Shown here one piece after another: positions 34,642 through 44,187 of a stretch of 64,000 nt of DNA; position 1 is the stretch's first letter, and the number at the start of each line of letters is the position of its first letter. A model generated the notes under the pieces. It ran no database searches and had not been told where the DNA came from. It worked only from the letters and a program-made list of their open reading frames with translations. The stretch spans positions 62,001 through 126,000 of the forward strand of contig JAGOBF010000005.1 in assembly GCA_017983515.1 (NCBI GenBank), in the 5' to 3' direction. The stretch is from Promineifilum sp. (GTDB taxonomy: Bacteria > Chloroflexota > Anaerolineae > Promineifilales > Promineifilaceae). A program made the position numbers and the translations under genes.

Positions 34642-35972
34642 CGCCCGAAACGCTCCTGCAACAGGTCGGACAGTGTTGGCCGGCCGATCTCCTGCAACTC
34701 ATAGCGAACCCGTTGATTGGGCTTGTCAATGTCGACTAACCGCCCCAGATCGATCGGCGTAGCAATGAGAACCATGTCGACCGGCGTGCGATTGATACTT
34801 TCTTCCAGATCGGCAATTTGCTCGCGACCATAGCCCATGGCTGGCAGCACCGCGCCCGTGCCGGGATACTTACGGTAGGTGTCGGCAATCGTGCGCACGG
34901 CGTAAGGGTGCGGGTCGACGATCTCGGCTGCGCCGAATTGCTGGGCGGCCACTACTCCGGCGCCATAGGCCATTTCGCCGTGGGTCAGTGTGGGGCCGTC
35001 TTCGATGACCAGCACCCGCTTGCCGCGAATGCCGTCCGGGTCTTCGACGAACAACGGCGAGGCGGCGCGGACGATGGTAGCCGCCGGATTGACCGCACGG
35101 ACATTGTTCAGCACAGTGTTGACGCCCTGCGAATCGGCCGTGTCGATCTTGTTGATCACCACGGCGTCAGCCATACGCAGATTGGCCTCGCCCGGATGAT
35201 AGCGTAACTCGTGACCGGCGCGGTGCGGATCAACCACGACGATGTGGTAATCGGGTCGATAGAAGGGTAGGTCGTTGTTGCCGCCGTCCCAGATGATCAC
35301 GTCGGCCTCTTGCTCGGCCTGGCGTAGAATCGCCTCGTAATCCACCCCGGCGAAAATCACGGCACCGCGGTCAATGTAAGGCTCATATTCTTCTCGCTCT
35401 TCGATGGTGCATTCAGCGCGATCCATATCCTCGTTGGAGGCAAAGCGCTGAACGGCCTGGGCAGCCAGATCGCCATAGGGCATCGGATGGCGCACGGCCA
35501 CGACGCGCTGGTAGCCTAGCTCGTCCTTCAGGATGTCGAGAACCTTGCGCGACGTTTGGCTCTTGCCGCTTCCGGTGCGCACGGCGCACACCGAGATGAT
35601 GGGTTTAGAAGATTTCAACATCGTGACCTTGGGCCCCATCAGCCGGAAGCCCGCGCCGGCCGCCAGAACGCGTGAAGCGAGATGCATCACATACTCATGC
35701 GATACGTCTGAATAGGAGAATACGACCTCATCCACATCGTGCTTGCGGATCAGTTCCGTCAATTCACTCTCCGGATAGATGGGGATTCCTGTGGGATAGA
35801 GAGGGCCGGAAAGCGCTGGAGGATAGAGCCGGCCCTCGATATTAGGAATCTGCGTCGCCGTGAACGCGACGACCTGATGGCTATCGTCCTGGCGAAAAGC
35901 AGTATTAAAATCATGGAAATCGCGGCCGGCCGCCCCGGCGATGATGGTGCGCACAGCTCGTTGGGAACTCAT
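34638..35972 (-). CDS. Cyclic 2,3-diphosphoglycerate synthetase-like GTPase
   Basis: This 444-residue P-loop protein is related to archaeal cyclic 2,3-diphosphoglycerate synthetase (COG2403-type). An N-terminal Rossmann-like region (TIIAGAAGRDFHDFN) is followed by the P-loop VRTGSGKSQTSRK (about 133-145), an effector region IIWDGGNNDLPF and the NKID element VVINKIDTAD. The start may be ATG 35972 or TTG 35978; AAGGAG lies 11 or 5 nt upstream respectively. In archaea the family makes an osmolyte. In bacteria the function is uncertain, and NTPase activity in another role is equally possible. It is divergent from the recombinase operon and overlaps rnhB by 4 bp. Confidence 0.8.
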   Translation of the reverse strand: MSSQRAVRTIIAGAAGRDFHDFNTAFRQDDSHQVVAFTATQIPNIEGRLYPPALSGPLYPTGIPIYPESELTELIRKHDVDEVVFSYSDVSHEYVMHLASRVLAAGAGFRLMGPKVTMLKSSKPIISVCAVRTGSGKSQTSRKVLDILKDELGYQRVVAVRHPMPYGDLAAQAVQRFASNEDMDRAECTIEEREEYEPYIDRGAVIFAGVDYEAILRQAEQEADVIIWDGGNNDLPFYRPDYHIVVVDPHRAGHELRYHPGEANLRMADAVVINKIDTADSQGVNTVLNNVRAVNPAATIVRAASPLFVEDPDGIRGKRVLVIEDGPTLTHGEMAYGAGVVAAQQFGAAEIVDPHPYAVRTIADTYRKYPGTGAVLPAMGYGREQIADLEESINRTPVDMVLIATPIDLGRLVDIDKPNQRVRYELQEIGRPTLSDLLQERFGR

Positions 35973-36320
35973 GAGCAAAACGTCTCCTTATTTAAATGGG
36001 CCTGTATGGTTGGGTTGAAATCGATACGGATTGGCGTGCCAAACGCTTGACGCAGCAGAGCCAAATCAAGGCCCATACTATCTGAAATTTTGCAAACAGC
36101 CATTTGATATTATGAAAAGTAGTGTTATAATTCGAGAAGGTTGCGTGACATAATCTGAATGGGCACTGCGCAGGGCAACATACGTCCTGGCTCTTTTGAT
36201 AAGGGCGCGACTCAACACTGAGAGGAGATGTATTGTAACTGGCTGCCCGCCACGGCCCGGCTCCCTCTTTTCGAAAGCAAGGAAAACTCTATTCGGCTAC
36301 CGATCAGGGAGTAGAATGCC
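35973..36320. other. Intergenic region with recombinase promoter
   Basis: About 350 bp between divergent genes. The right half carries the promoter at 36104-36131. A leader of about 180 nt precedes the recombinase; I see no strong hairpin or conserved RNA in it. No gene is supported here. Confidence 0.6.
36104..36131 (+). promoter_or_regulatory. Promoter of the recombinase/PNP operon
   Basis: TTGATA (36104-36109), 16 nt and a perfect TATAAT (36126-36131). Predicted start near 36138. Confidence 0.7.
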
Positions 36321-37211
36321 ATGGAAGAGCAACTGCTTGCCTTCTTGTCGCACTTACAGCAAGAGTACAGGTATTCCGAAAACACGATAGCTGCCTACCG
36401 TAATGACCTCAGCCAATTTCTGGAGTACGTCGAGAGCCATTCCGGCTCGAGGCTGAGCGATTGGTCGGCCGTCGACGAAAAAGACATCGAAGCCTACCTG
36501 ACTTATATGAAGCATAAGGATCAACCTTATGCCTCTTCGACCATCGCCCGCAAGGTCGCTGCCATCAAATCCTTCTACAACTACCTGGCCGCCGAAGGCG
36601 TCGTCGGCGACAACCCGACCCTCGACATCGACTCGCCCAAGGTCAAGAAGCGCCTGCCCCAGACCCTTAGCCCGGCAGAGGTGGAGCGCCTGCTGGATTC
36701 ACCCTCCAGCATCAACACGCCCAAAAACCTGCGCGACGTCACGTTGTTGAATATCCTGTACGAGACAGGCATGCGCGTCACGGAAGTGGTATCGATTCAG
36801 CTCGAGGACGTTGACCTGAACCACGCCATTCTGTCTTCGCCAACCCGCCAGGGTGAAGCACGCGAAATCCCTTTGGAGGAATCCACCCAGGCATTGCTGG
36901 TCGAATATATCGCCGAAGGCCGGCCACAGTTGGCTAAGAGTAAGGTGGAGCGCGCGCTTTTCCTCAACCACCGTGGCGAAAAACTTACTCGGCAAGGGTT
37001 GTGGTTGATTATCAAGGGCTATGCTCGTCAGGCCGGGCTAAATACTGAAGTCACACCGCATACATTGCGCCACAGCTTTGCCGTGCACCGGCTTAATAAA
37101 GGTTCCAAATTAGAAGACATACAACACCTTTTGGGACACGCCAATATCTCCACCACCCAGATTTATACGCAGATGGAACAGGTCGAGGAAGAAGAGGCCC
37201 CCACTACTTGA
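36321..37211 (+). CDS. Tyrosine recombinase of XerC/XerD type
   Basis: This 296-residue site-specific recombinase has the size and two-domain layout of XerC/XerD, which resolve chromosome dimers at dif. An N-terminal SAM-like core-binding domain (1-100) is followed by the catalytic domain with R152 (TGMRVTEV), HTLRH (H247, R250) and the nucleophile Y282 (TTQIYTQ). The beta-hairpin Lys of Xer proteins (GKG) corresponds to R176 here (PTRQGEAR), an unusual substitution. The start ATG has GGGAG 9 nt upstream. The gene is followed after 21 nt by a purine nucleoside phosphorylase gene, an arrangement seen in several bacteria. There is no nearby integron, phage or repeat, so a housekeeping Xer role is more likely than an integrase. 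Confidence 0.9.
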   Translation: MEEQLLAFLSHLQQEYRYSENTIAAYRNDLSQFLEYVESHSGSRLSDWSAVDEKDIEAYLTYMKHKDQPYASSTIARKVAAIKSFYNYLAAEGVVGDNPTLDIDSPKVKKRLPQTLSPAEVERLLDSPSSINTPKNLRDVTLLNILYETGMRVTEVVSIQLEDVDLNHAILSSPTRQGEAREIPLEESTQALLVEYIAEGRPQLAKSKVERALFLNHRGEKLTRQGLWLIIKGYARQAGLNTEVTPHTLRHSFAVHRLNKGSKLEDIQHLLGHANISTTQIYTQMEQVEEEEAPTT

Positions 37212-37232
37212 GTAAACCGCTTGAAGATCGAT

Positions 37233-38087
37233 ATGAATCAATTTATTACCTCCACAGAGATTAAGGCCGCGGCCGATTACATTGGCGAACGGACCCAATA
37301 CCATCCCTCTATTGGCCTGATTCTGGGTTCAGGGCTAAATTCGCTGGCAGATACGATAGAAGATGCGGACGTCATCCCCACGGCCGACATTCCTAATTGG
37401 CCAGTATCCACAGTGCCCGGCCATGCCGGTCGTCTCGTCATCGGCGCACTGGAAGGGCAATCGGTCCTCGTGCTACAGGGGCGCACTCACTTCTACGAGG
37501 GCTATCCGATGGACAGGGTCACGCTGCCGATCCGGGTGATGGCGGCGCTGGGCATCGGCACGATTATCGTCACCAATGCCTCCGGCGGGTTGAATCCCGA
37601 CTTCGAACCCGGCGACCTGATGCTCATCCGTGACCATCTGAATTTTCCAGGCATGGCCGGTAATAATCCCTTGCGTGGGCCAAATGACGAGAAAATCGGG
37701 CCGCGCTTCCCCGATATGACTGTGCCCTATGATGCCTCGCTGCGGGCCTTGGCGCGCCGCGTGGCCGCCGACGCCGGCATCAACCTGCCTGAGGGCGTTT
37801 ATGCCTACGTGGCCGGACCCAGTTTCGAGACACCGGCCGAGTTACGGTTCCTACAGATCGCCGGCGCAGACGCAGTGGGCATGTCCACCGCGCCGGAAGT
37901 CGTCGTGGCCCGGCATGCGGGTATTCGTGTCCTGGGCATTTCGACCGTCGCTAACCTTGCCCTACCCGATCCACCACCGGGAATGACACTGAACCACGAA
38001 GAGGTGCTGGAGATGGGGCTGCGTGCCGTGCCAAGACTGATCATCGTCGTGCGTGGCGTGCTGCGCCGCCTGGAAGAAGCAAGCTGA
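37233..38087 (+). CDS. Purine nucleoside phosphorylase
   Basis: This 284-residue trimeric-type (PNP/MTAP family) phosphorylase splits purine nucleosides with phosphate in purine salvage. Signature regions: LILGSGLNSLAD (phosphate loop), STVPGHAGRL, LQGRTHFYEGYPMDRVTLPIRV, TNASGGLNPDFEPGD and AGPSFETPAELRF, then VGMSTAPEVVVARHAGIRVLGISTVAN. The ATG at 37233 is preferred over the TTG at 37221, which lacks a better ribosome binding site. It is probably co-transcribed with the upstream recombinase. Confidence 0.95.
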   Translation: MNQFITSTEIKAAADYIGERTQYHPSIGLILGSGLNSLADTIEDADVIPTADIPNWPVSTVPGHAGRLVIGALEGQSVLVLQGRTHFYEGYPMDRVTLPIRVMAALGIGTIIVTNASGGLNPDFEPGDLMLIRDHLNFPGMAGNNPLRGPNDEKIGPRFPDMTVPYDASLRALARRVAADAGINLPEGVYAYVAGPSFETPAELRFLQIAGADAVGMSTAPEVVVARHAGIRVLGISTVANLALPDPPPGMTLNHEEVLEMGLRAVPRLIIVVRGVLRRLEEAS

Positions 38088-38163
38088 CCTCCAGGTTTTA
38101 CCCTTCGGCAATTCTCGGTCGCCTGTCCGCGTCTGGCCTTGACGCGGCCCCTTGCCGACACTC

Positions 38164-38952
38164 ATGATGGACCGCATCTACCTGTTCCTGATTCGCAACG
38201 ACGTCTGGATCTACATCGTCAGCATCCTGGGACTCTTCTGGTACTCCACAGAGTTCTTCCGTGCTGTGCGCACCCTGCGCCAGGCGATGTTTAATCTGGA
38301 AAAAGAGACGGCCACAGCCTCCCGCAGTCATGCGTTGGGGTTTATCATATTCTTTTCGGCCGTCATCGGTATCGTTTTTTACGTCAATAGAAATATTGCG
38401 CCGAACTTACCGGAGCGAGTGCTCATCTCGGAGACCGCCACGCCGGACTTATTCGCCACGCCACTGCGACCGCCCACCCCGATCGGCACCCCTGCGGCCG
38501 TGGGCGAGATCAATCCCGCCCCCATCCTGGCCCCCACCGTAACACTGCCCTTCTCCCCCGACATCGATGCTGCTGCTCCCATCACAGACACCACGACCAC
38601 CGTGGCCGGGACGCCCGCCGTATCGCCAACGCCGTTTGAGGAATGCAATCCCGAACTGACCATTTCCGAACCTCTCAATGGCTCACTGGTTTTCCAGCGG
38701 GCGACATTTCGGGGCACGGCCAATACGGGTGAACTGCACCAATTTTTGATCGAATTGAATGGGCCGCAGACGGGTGACATCTGGGCGCGCATAAGCGATA
38801 CCCTGCTCGACCAACCCATTATCGACGGCGACCTGGGGCAGGTTGACCTGAGCGCGTGGCAGGTCGGCCCCTACCGCGTGCGCCTAACGGCGCTGGATGC
38901 CAGTGGTCAGAATATCGGTTCGTGCACCATCCAGGTCACTCTCGACAATTAG
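38164..38952 (+). CDS. Membrane-anchored protein with C-terminal Ig-like domain
   Basis: I do not recognise this 262-residue protein. Two hydrophobic helices are near the N-terminus (IYIVSILGLFWYS and LGFIIFFSAVIGIVFYV). A Pro/Thr/Ala-rich linker of about 80 residues follows, then a C-terminal beta-sandwich (ELTISEPLNGSLVFQRATFRG... YRVRLTALDASG) like bacterial Ig-type domains. This suggests a surface domain held out from the membrane on a disordered stalk. Two ATGs, 38164 and 38167, are adjacent. It starts 76 nt after the phosphorylase gene and ends 6 nt before the convergent rsmD stop. Confidence 0.7.
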   Translation: MMDRIYLFLIRNDVWIYIVSILGLFWYSTEFFRAVRTLRQAMFNLEKETATASRSHALGFIIFFSAVIGIVFYVNRNIAPNLPERVLISETATPDLFATPLRPPTPIGTPAAVGEINPAPILAPTVTLPFSPDIDAAAPITDTTTTVAGTPAVSPTPFEECNPELTISEPLNGSLVFQRATFRGTANTGELHQFLIELNGPQTGDIWARISDTLLDQPIIDGDLGQVDLSAWQVGPYRVRLTALDASGQNIGSCTIQVTLDN

Positions 38953-38958
38953 TCAGAC

Positions 38959-39528
38959 TTACTCTTCCTCATCATCTTCTGGTCGATAAAAGCAAAGCAT
39001 CGTGTTGCCGTAGCGTCGTTGATCGGTGAGCACGAGATTGACTAGTGACAACTCCTGGAACTCTCGCGGATCGATTTGGACAATAGCCACGCCTTCGCCG
39101 GTCAGCCATTCAGTCGCCGCCGCGTCCACAGCCCTGAGAGCGGTGATCCACAATTCGAAATACTGCGGCGGGGCGATGTAGATCACGTCAAACGGCGGCG
39201 CGGCCGCTTGGCGCAAGAAGGCCAGCGCATCGGCGTGGATTACCCTTGCGCCATCCGTCAGGCGCGTATGCGACAGATTATCACGTACAGTCTGGATGGC
39301 GGCGCGCGCCTTGTCGACAAAGACGACCTCGGCCGCCCCACGGCTAAGTGCTTCGATGCCTACCTGCCCGGTGCCTGCAAACAGGTCGAGCCAGCGCGTA
39401 TCGTCGATATCGCCTAGGATGTTGAAAAGGTTTTCTTTCACCCGATCCATGATCGGCCTTGTCGAATCGCCCGGCACCAACTTGAGACGCCGTCCTTTAG
39501 CTTTGCCGCTGATTACGCGCGCTGTCAT
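38959..39528 (-). CDS. rsmD: 16S rRNA (guanine966-N2)-methyltransferase RsmD
   Basis: This 189-residue SAM-dependent methylase modifies G966 in 16S rRNA. It has VISGKAKGRRL at the N-terminus, TRPIMDRVKENLFNIL, the SAM motif DLFAGTGQVGIEALSRG and the target-base motif region FDVIYIAPPQY. The usual DPPY/F is APPQ here, a substitution of the Asp that normally contacts the base. The ATG at 39528 is supported by AAGGG 9 nt upstream; it begins one base after the stop of the large membrane-protein gene, so translation is probably coupled. Confidence 0.93.
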   Translation of the reverse strand: MTARVISGKAKGRRLKLVPGDSTRPIMDRVKENLFNILGDIDDTRWLDLFAGTGQVGIEALSRGAAEVVFVDKARAAIQTVRDNLSHTRLTDGARVIHADALAFLRQAAAPPFDVIYIAPPQYFELWITALRAVDAAATEWLTGEGVAIVQIDPREFQELSLVNLVLTDQRRYGNTMLCFYRPEDDEEE

Positions 39529-39529
39529 G

Positions 39530-41929
39530 TTACTCAACCCTTATCTCGAATAACTCCTGCCGATCGCCGATTGGGTCTCCATGCTCATCGAAGACAGGCA
39601 GGCGCCATCCCTCGCTCTGCACCCAAATGCCCGTGAAGACCGAATAAATTCCGGGCGGCAGGTCATCGGGCAAGCGAATCTGGTGGCGGTCGGGAACGTA
39701 CTTGTCCATCGGCCAGCGACCGGTCGGGAACTCGCCCGGATTCAGTTTATCTGATTGCGCGACCAGCGCACCGCTCGAGTCAATGACATGGACGAAGCTC
39801 TGGTAGTCGATCTCCAGCGGCCGTTGGGCTTGCCAGTAGAGCGACAGGACCAGAACATCACCCGGACTCAACAATTCTTGTGTCCCGTTGTAGCCCAACA
39901 GAGCGATCTGATCGCCGAAGTTCACGTATCGTTCGGTCGCCGGGAAATCGAGTTGTCGGCCTTGTGAGTCGTGATGGAACAGGCCGAACGGCTGCAACAA
40001 CAGGGTAACGCCTGTAATGGCTGCGGTCGAGACGATGATCGGCCACTCGGCGCGCAGGAACGCTTGTCCTCGGAGGAATTCAACGGCTCGGCCGTTGGAA
40101 TGCGCTCGGTGAAGCGACCATCCTCCCAGGCCGAGCAACAACAGCCCCACGAGCGTGATGCCCCAACCCATTGTGCGCGGCCACGTCGAACCGAACTTTA
40201 CTTCCACGATATGTGCGCCTTGGGGGACAAGGACGACGATAAAGCCCTCCGGTTCGGCCAGTTCCGTCACCGCTGGTTGACCATCGACTGTGACGCGCCA
40301 GCCGGGAAAATCGAACTGGTACAGTCGCAGCCGGAATTGCTTCGGCGCGGTGACGTGATAGCGTGTCAGAAGCGGGCGAACTACTTCGGCAACCACTTCC
40401 GCCCCGACGGGCATGGCGTCGCGGTTCACGCGGTCCGGTACATTGCCGCGCTCGATAGGGGCAACGACCGACCCGCGACGAGGGGGCAATGTGATGACCG
40501 TGGCGGGCACGTAGTCGGCTGTCGAGGTCGTGCCTAGCCACCGGCCGCTATTCTCGATGAGTGACATGCGCAATGTGTTTACCTCGCCGAACGGGGCCCA
40601 GGGCGCGGGCTGGCTGAGCGGCAGGGCCAGGAGCAACGTGAGCGCTATAACGCCCGCATATATCCACACAGATCGCCCGGCGGTTACCGACCTTCTCTGC
40701 TCCCACAGACGAGCCACGGACTCCACGCCGGCCCCGCCGAGTATCGCCAGCATCGCCACGGCCGCGCCCAACAAGCGCCACGGGAACTGGAAATAGGGCA
40801 AGAAGGGGATCGCCTCCCACAGCGGTTGGGAAAGAGGGGTCATCAACAAGATAATGAGGGCGGCGGCCAGAGCGAAGAATGCCAGTTGCTCGCGCTCGCG
40901 CGCCCGCCTGGTAACCAGCATGGCGATGCCTACCAATCCAGCCATCCATTGGCCCACACCCAGATTAAACAGGAACGGCGACTGCGTGGCTCCCCAGTCT
41001 GGTGACGCCGAAAAGCTCAGTAACTCACGCAGGGAAAGAAAGTGGGTGCGAAAGTCGTAGTTATCCCCCGCGCCGATCAGAGTGCCAAGCGTAACGGCAT
41101 TTCGCTCCAGGATGACGGGCAGCCAGAAGAAAGCGGCCAGCGCGAGGCCAATGAACAGTGCGGACGCGAGACGGAAGATAACGCTCCGATTGAGTGGCCC
41201 GACGACACTGTGCTCTTCAACGGGCGGCCGATTGCCGCGCCACAGCAATATCCCTTGCCAGGCCACCCAGGCCGCTACCAGCCCGAAAAAAAACAGCCCC
41301 AGCAGATTATGGCTAAGGATCACCGCCGCCGTCAGAACCGGCGCGGCCACCCATGAGCCGAGTGTCGGCCGGCGTCGCAGCCTATCCAAGGCCCACAAGG
41401 CCAGCGGGAAAACGCCGAAGCTGAACGCCTCCGGTAGCGCGCCGCGAACGTGGGGATCAATGTACTGGAGATAGGGCGAATAGACGTAGAGCGCGGCGGC
41501 CACAAACCCGGCCCGGCGGCCCCACGAATCGCGCCCATAACCGTACATCCCCAGCCCGGCGGCCAGCATCCCGGCCACCATCACTACTTTGGTCGCCGCC
41601 ACGGCATCGATGGCCGGCAACAATTCCAGCGGCAAGGCCAGATAATAGGTCAGCGGCGCATAATAGTTGAAGATGGGATAGCCGTAGCCGTGGTAGAAGT
41701 CGGGCGCCCAGCGAGGGTAGAATTCGCCGCCACGAATCAAATAACTCAGTTCGTGGAGCCGGAAGATGTGGAGTTCGGCGTCAGTGCCTTCGGGCAGGCT
41801 GGCGCGACTGAGCAGCGGCCAGACAGACAGCCAGCAGATCAGCAAGACAACGAGAAAGCCGGGATCAAACCCGCGCCGCAATCGGTTTATCACGGAATGG
41901 AATAATCCACAGATCACACCGCTGGCCAA
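39530..41929 (-). CDS. Large polytopic membrane protein (glycosyltransferase/YfhO-like)
   Basis: This protein of about 790 residues has ten or more hydrophobic segments in its first 590 residues and a C-terminal beta-rich extracytoplasmic domain (about 650-799; VLVLSLYWQAQRPLEIDYQ). Near the N-terminus, PEGTDAELHIFRLHELSYLI and YPRWAPDFYHGYGYPIFNYY resemble the first loop of 6-pyruvoyl-tetrahydropterin-synthase-related and GT-C/YfhO-like membrane proteins, which act on lipid-linked sugars. A TTG at 41929 is the longest start but lies inside an inverted repeat; GTG at 41893 is an alternative. It is upstream of rsmD in one operon. The sugar and acceptor are unknown. Confidence 0.75.
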   Translation of the reverse strand: MASGVICGLFHSVINRLRRGFDPGFLVVLLICWLSVWPLLSRASLPEGTDAELHIFRLHELSYLIRGGEFYPRWAPDFYHGYGYPIFNYYAPLTYYLALPLELLPAIDAVAATKVVMVAGMLAAGLGMYGYGRDSWGRRAGFVAAALYVYSPYLQYIDPHVRGALPEAFSFGVFPLALWALDRLRRRPTLGSWVAAPVLTAAVILSHNLLGLFFFGLVAAWVAWQGILLWRGNRPPVEEHSVVGPLNRSVIFRLASALFIGLALAAFFWLPVILERNAVTLGTLIGAGDNYDFRTHFLSLRELLSFSASPDWGATQSPFLFNLGVGQWMAGLVGIAMLVTRRAREREQLAFFALAAALIILLMTPLSQPLWEAIPFLPYFQFPWRLLGAAVAMLAILGGAGVESVARLWEQRRSVTAGRSVWIYAGVIALTLLLALPLSQPAPWAPFGEVNTLRMSLIENSGRWLGTTSTADYVPATVITLPPRRGSVVAPIERGNVPDRVNRDAMPVGAEVVAEVVRPLLTRYHVTAPKQFRLRLYQFDFPGWRVTVDGQPAVTELAEPEGFIVVLVPQGAHIVEVKFGSTWPRTMGWGITLVGLLLLGLGGWSLHRAHSNGRAVEFLRGQAFLRAEWPIIVSTAAITGVTLLLQPFGLFHHDSQGRQLDFPATERYVNFGDQIALLGYNGTQELLSPGDVLVLSLYWQAQRPLEIDYQSFVHVIDSSGALVAQSDKLNPGEFPTGRWPMDKYVPDRHQIRLPDDLPPGIYSVFTGIWVQSEGWRLPVFDEHGDPIGDRQELFEIRVE

Positions 41930-41965
41930 GATTTCTCATCAAATGCGGAGAGGGTGTGATCTGTG
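41908..41965. repeat. 13-bp inverted repeat between sucD and the membrane-protein gene
   Basis: CACAGATCACACC (41908-41920) is repeated as its exact complement at 41953-41965, with 32 nt between. No T-run follows on either strand, so it is not a standard terminator. The CACAGAT core recalls dispersed repeat units seen also at about 16574-16610. Confidence 0.85.
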
Positions 41966-41986
41966 AAAACTCCTCAGGAAACTTTC

Positions 41987-42856
41987 TCAGGCGATCATCT
42001 CGACGATATGATCGGGATTCCTGGCGACCTGGACGCCGGCCGCCTCAAGCGCGGCGATCTTGCCCTCGGCGGTACCGCTTTTGCCTTCGACGATGGCCCC
42101 GGCGTGCCCCATGCGGCGGCCTGTTGGCGCTGTCAACCCAGCGATGAATGACGTCACGCGCTTGGTCATATTGTCGGCAATATAGCGCGCCGCCTGCTCT
42201 TCGGCATTGCCGCCTATCTCGCCGATCATAATCACCTCGGAGGTATTGGGGTCAGCTTCAAACAGGCGCAACACGTCGATGAAGTCCATGCCCTTGATGG
42301 GATCGCCGCCGATTCCGACGCAGGTAGACTGACCAATGCCCCGTTGAGTCAGAGCGAAGACGACCTCATAGGTAAGTGTGCCGCTGCGCGATACCAGGCC
42401 CACGGTGCCCGGCGTGACAATGGAACTGGGAATGATGCCGACCTTTGCCTCGCCGGGGGTGATCAGGCCGGGACAGTTGGGGCCGATGAGCCGCGTCTGC
42501 CGTTGATCGAAGTAGGCGCGCACACTGATCATTTCCAGGACGGGAATGTGCTCAGTCAGGCAGACTACCAGCGGCAAGCCGGCGTCGGCCGCCTCGTACA
42601 TCGCCTCGGGGGCAAATTTGGCGGGAACGAAGATGATCGAGGCATTGGCCCCGGTCGCTTCGGCGGCGGCGCGAACGGTATCGAAAATGGGCAACTTGCT
42701 GCTTTCGCCCTCGAAGGATTGACCACCCTTGCCGGGCACGACGCCGCCGACGACATTGGTGCCGAAGGCGATCATCTGATTGGTGTGGAAAGTCCCCTCG
42801 CGGCCGGTAATTCCCTGTACCAGCAAACGTGTGTTCTTGTCGACGAGAATACTCAT
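41987..42856 (-). CDS. sucD: Succinyl-CoA ligase, alpha subunit
   Basis: This 289-residue subunit of the TCA-cycle enzyme converts succinyl-CoA to succinate with nucleoside-triphosphate formation. It carries the CoA-binding start [34 protein letters not shown] and the phosphohistidine loop [16 protein letters not shown]. The start ATG overlaps the sucC stop in ATGA (42853-42856), the classic sucCD arrangement. Length is as expected. Confidence 0.97.
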   Translation of the reverse strand: MSILVDKNTRLLVQGITGREGTFHTNQMIAFGTNVVGGVVPGKGGQSFEGESSKLPIFDTVRAAAEATGANASIIFVPAKFAPEAMYEAADAGLPLVVCLTEHIPVLEMISVRAYFDQRQTRLIGPNCPGLITPGEAKVGIIPSSIVTPGTVGLVSRSGTLTYEVVFALTQRGIGQSTCVGIGGDPIKGMDFIDVLRLFEADPNTSEVIMIGEIGGNAEEQAARYIADNMTKRVTSFIAGLTAPTGRRMGHAGAIVEGKSGTAEGKIAALEAAGVQVARNPDHIVEMIA

Positions 42857-44013
42857 GATGCTGCTTCAACTCCCCTGGACGCTTCGGCCGCGGCCACTGC
42901 TTTCTGTGCCGCTTCCGATAAGGTAGCGGCGGTCATCATGTCCGCTTCGGACAACAAGGCCAGGCCCTCCTGGGCGTTCGTCCCGGCCAGCCGCACCACC
43001 ATCGGCACAGACGTATCGATCTCCTCCAACGCGCTCAGAATTCCGCGCGCGACCTCATCGCCGCGGGTGATGCCGCCAAAAATATTGAATAATACCGCCT
43101 CAACCTTCGGGTCGGACAGGATGAGACGTAAAGCGGTCGCCACCTGGTCGGCGCGCGCGCCGCCGCCAATATCGAGGAAGTTGGCCGGATCGCCGCCATA
43201 GAGCTTGATGATGTCCATCGTAGCCATCGCCAATCCGGCGCCATTGACCATACAGCCGATATTGCCGTCCAGTTGAATGAAGGTGATGCCGGCTTCGCGG
43301 GCTTCGGCCTCGGCTTCAGGCTCCTCATCAAAGTCGCGCATCTCCGCCAGACGCGGCCGGCGCGCGAGAGCATTGTCGTCAATGGACATCTTGCCGTCCA
43401 GGGCCATCAGGTGGTCGTCTTCGGTAATGATGAGCGGGTTGATCTCGGTCAGCGAGGCGTCATTACTCTTGAAGCACGCGTAGAGACCAGCCACAATCTC
43501 GTGGAAGTCGTCCCACAGTTCGCGGGGCAGTCCCATGCTCTTGGCCAGGTAGACAGTCTGGTAGCTGCGTACGCCGAGCGTGGGGTCGATATGGACGGTG
43601 TGGATCTTTTCGGGGGTCGTATCGGCGACTTCCTCGATGTCCATACCCCCGGCGGCCGAGGCCATCACCATGGGCAACCGCTTGCCGCGATCGATCAATA
43701 CGGCCAGATATAATTCCTGACGGATGCCGGGGGCCAACGCGTCGACAAGCACCTTGTGGACCGTTAGGCCCTTGATCTGCATTCCCAGAATGGCTTCGGC
43801 ATGAGCTTCGGCTTCTGCTGGAGTCTGGGCAACCTTGATGCCTCCGGCCTTGCCACGTCCACCGACGAGGACTTGCGCTTTGACGACTGCGCGGCCACCC
43901 ATGTCCTGCGCGATTTGGCGGGCTTCCGCTGGTGTGTTGGCCACTTCACCCGGCGGAATCGGTATTCCGTGTTCGGCGAACAACCGCTTGGCCTGATACT
44001 CATGTAGATTCAC
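42853..44013 (-). CDS. sucC: Succinyl-CoA ligase, beta subunit
   Basis: This 386-residue ATP-grasp subunit binds the nucleotide and succinate. It begins [17 protein letters not shown], and has [23 protein letters not shown] and [19 protein letters not shown], and a typical C-terminal ligase domain ([24 protein letters not shown]). The start codon is GTG at 44013, with AAGGAG 6 nt upstream. It heads the sucCD operon; the terminator of the preceding gene is about 80 nt upstream. Confidence 0.97.
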   Translation of the reverse strand: MNLHEYQAKRLFAEHGIPIPPGEVANTPAEARQIAQDMGGRAVVKAQVLVGGRGKAGGIKVAQTPAEAEAHAEAILGMQIKGLTVHKVLVDALAPGIRQELYLAVLIDRGKRLPMVMASAAGGMDIEEVADTTPEKIHTVHIDPTLGVRSYQTVYLAKSMGLPRELWDDFHEIVAGLYACFKSNDASLTEINPLIITEDDHLMALDGKMSIDDNALARRPRLAEMRDFDEEPEAEAEAREAGITFIQLDGNIGCMVNGAGLAMATMDIIKLYGGDPANFLDIGGGARADQVATALRLILSDPKVEAVLFNIFGGITRGDEVARGILSALEEIDTSVPMVVRLAGTNAQEGLALLSEADMMTAATLSEAAQKAVAAAEASRGVEAAS

Positions 44014-44092
44014 AGCGCTCTCCTTCTAGTCAATTGAACCATCTACTGCCCCGCGCCGGCAACATTCGAGAATTAGTTGTGTGCCGCCGGGC

Positions 44093-44122
44093 AAAATAAA
44101 GGCGAACGGACAATCGTTCGCC
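44093..44122 (-). terminator. Intrinsic terminator after rlmB-like gene
   Basis: A perfect 8-bp stem GGCGAACG/CGTTCGCC (44101-44108 with 44115-44122) is followed on the minus strand by TTTATTTTG. It separates the methylase gene from sucCD. Confidence 0.85.
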
Positions 44123-44187
44123 TGAATAATAACTGATTTTACGAGCAGACACAGTATAGCATAGTCGTCGGCACCGGACGATGTGGG

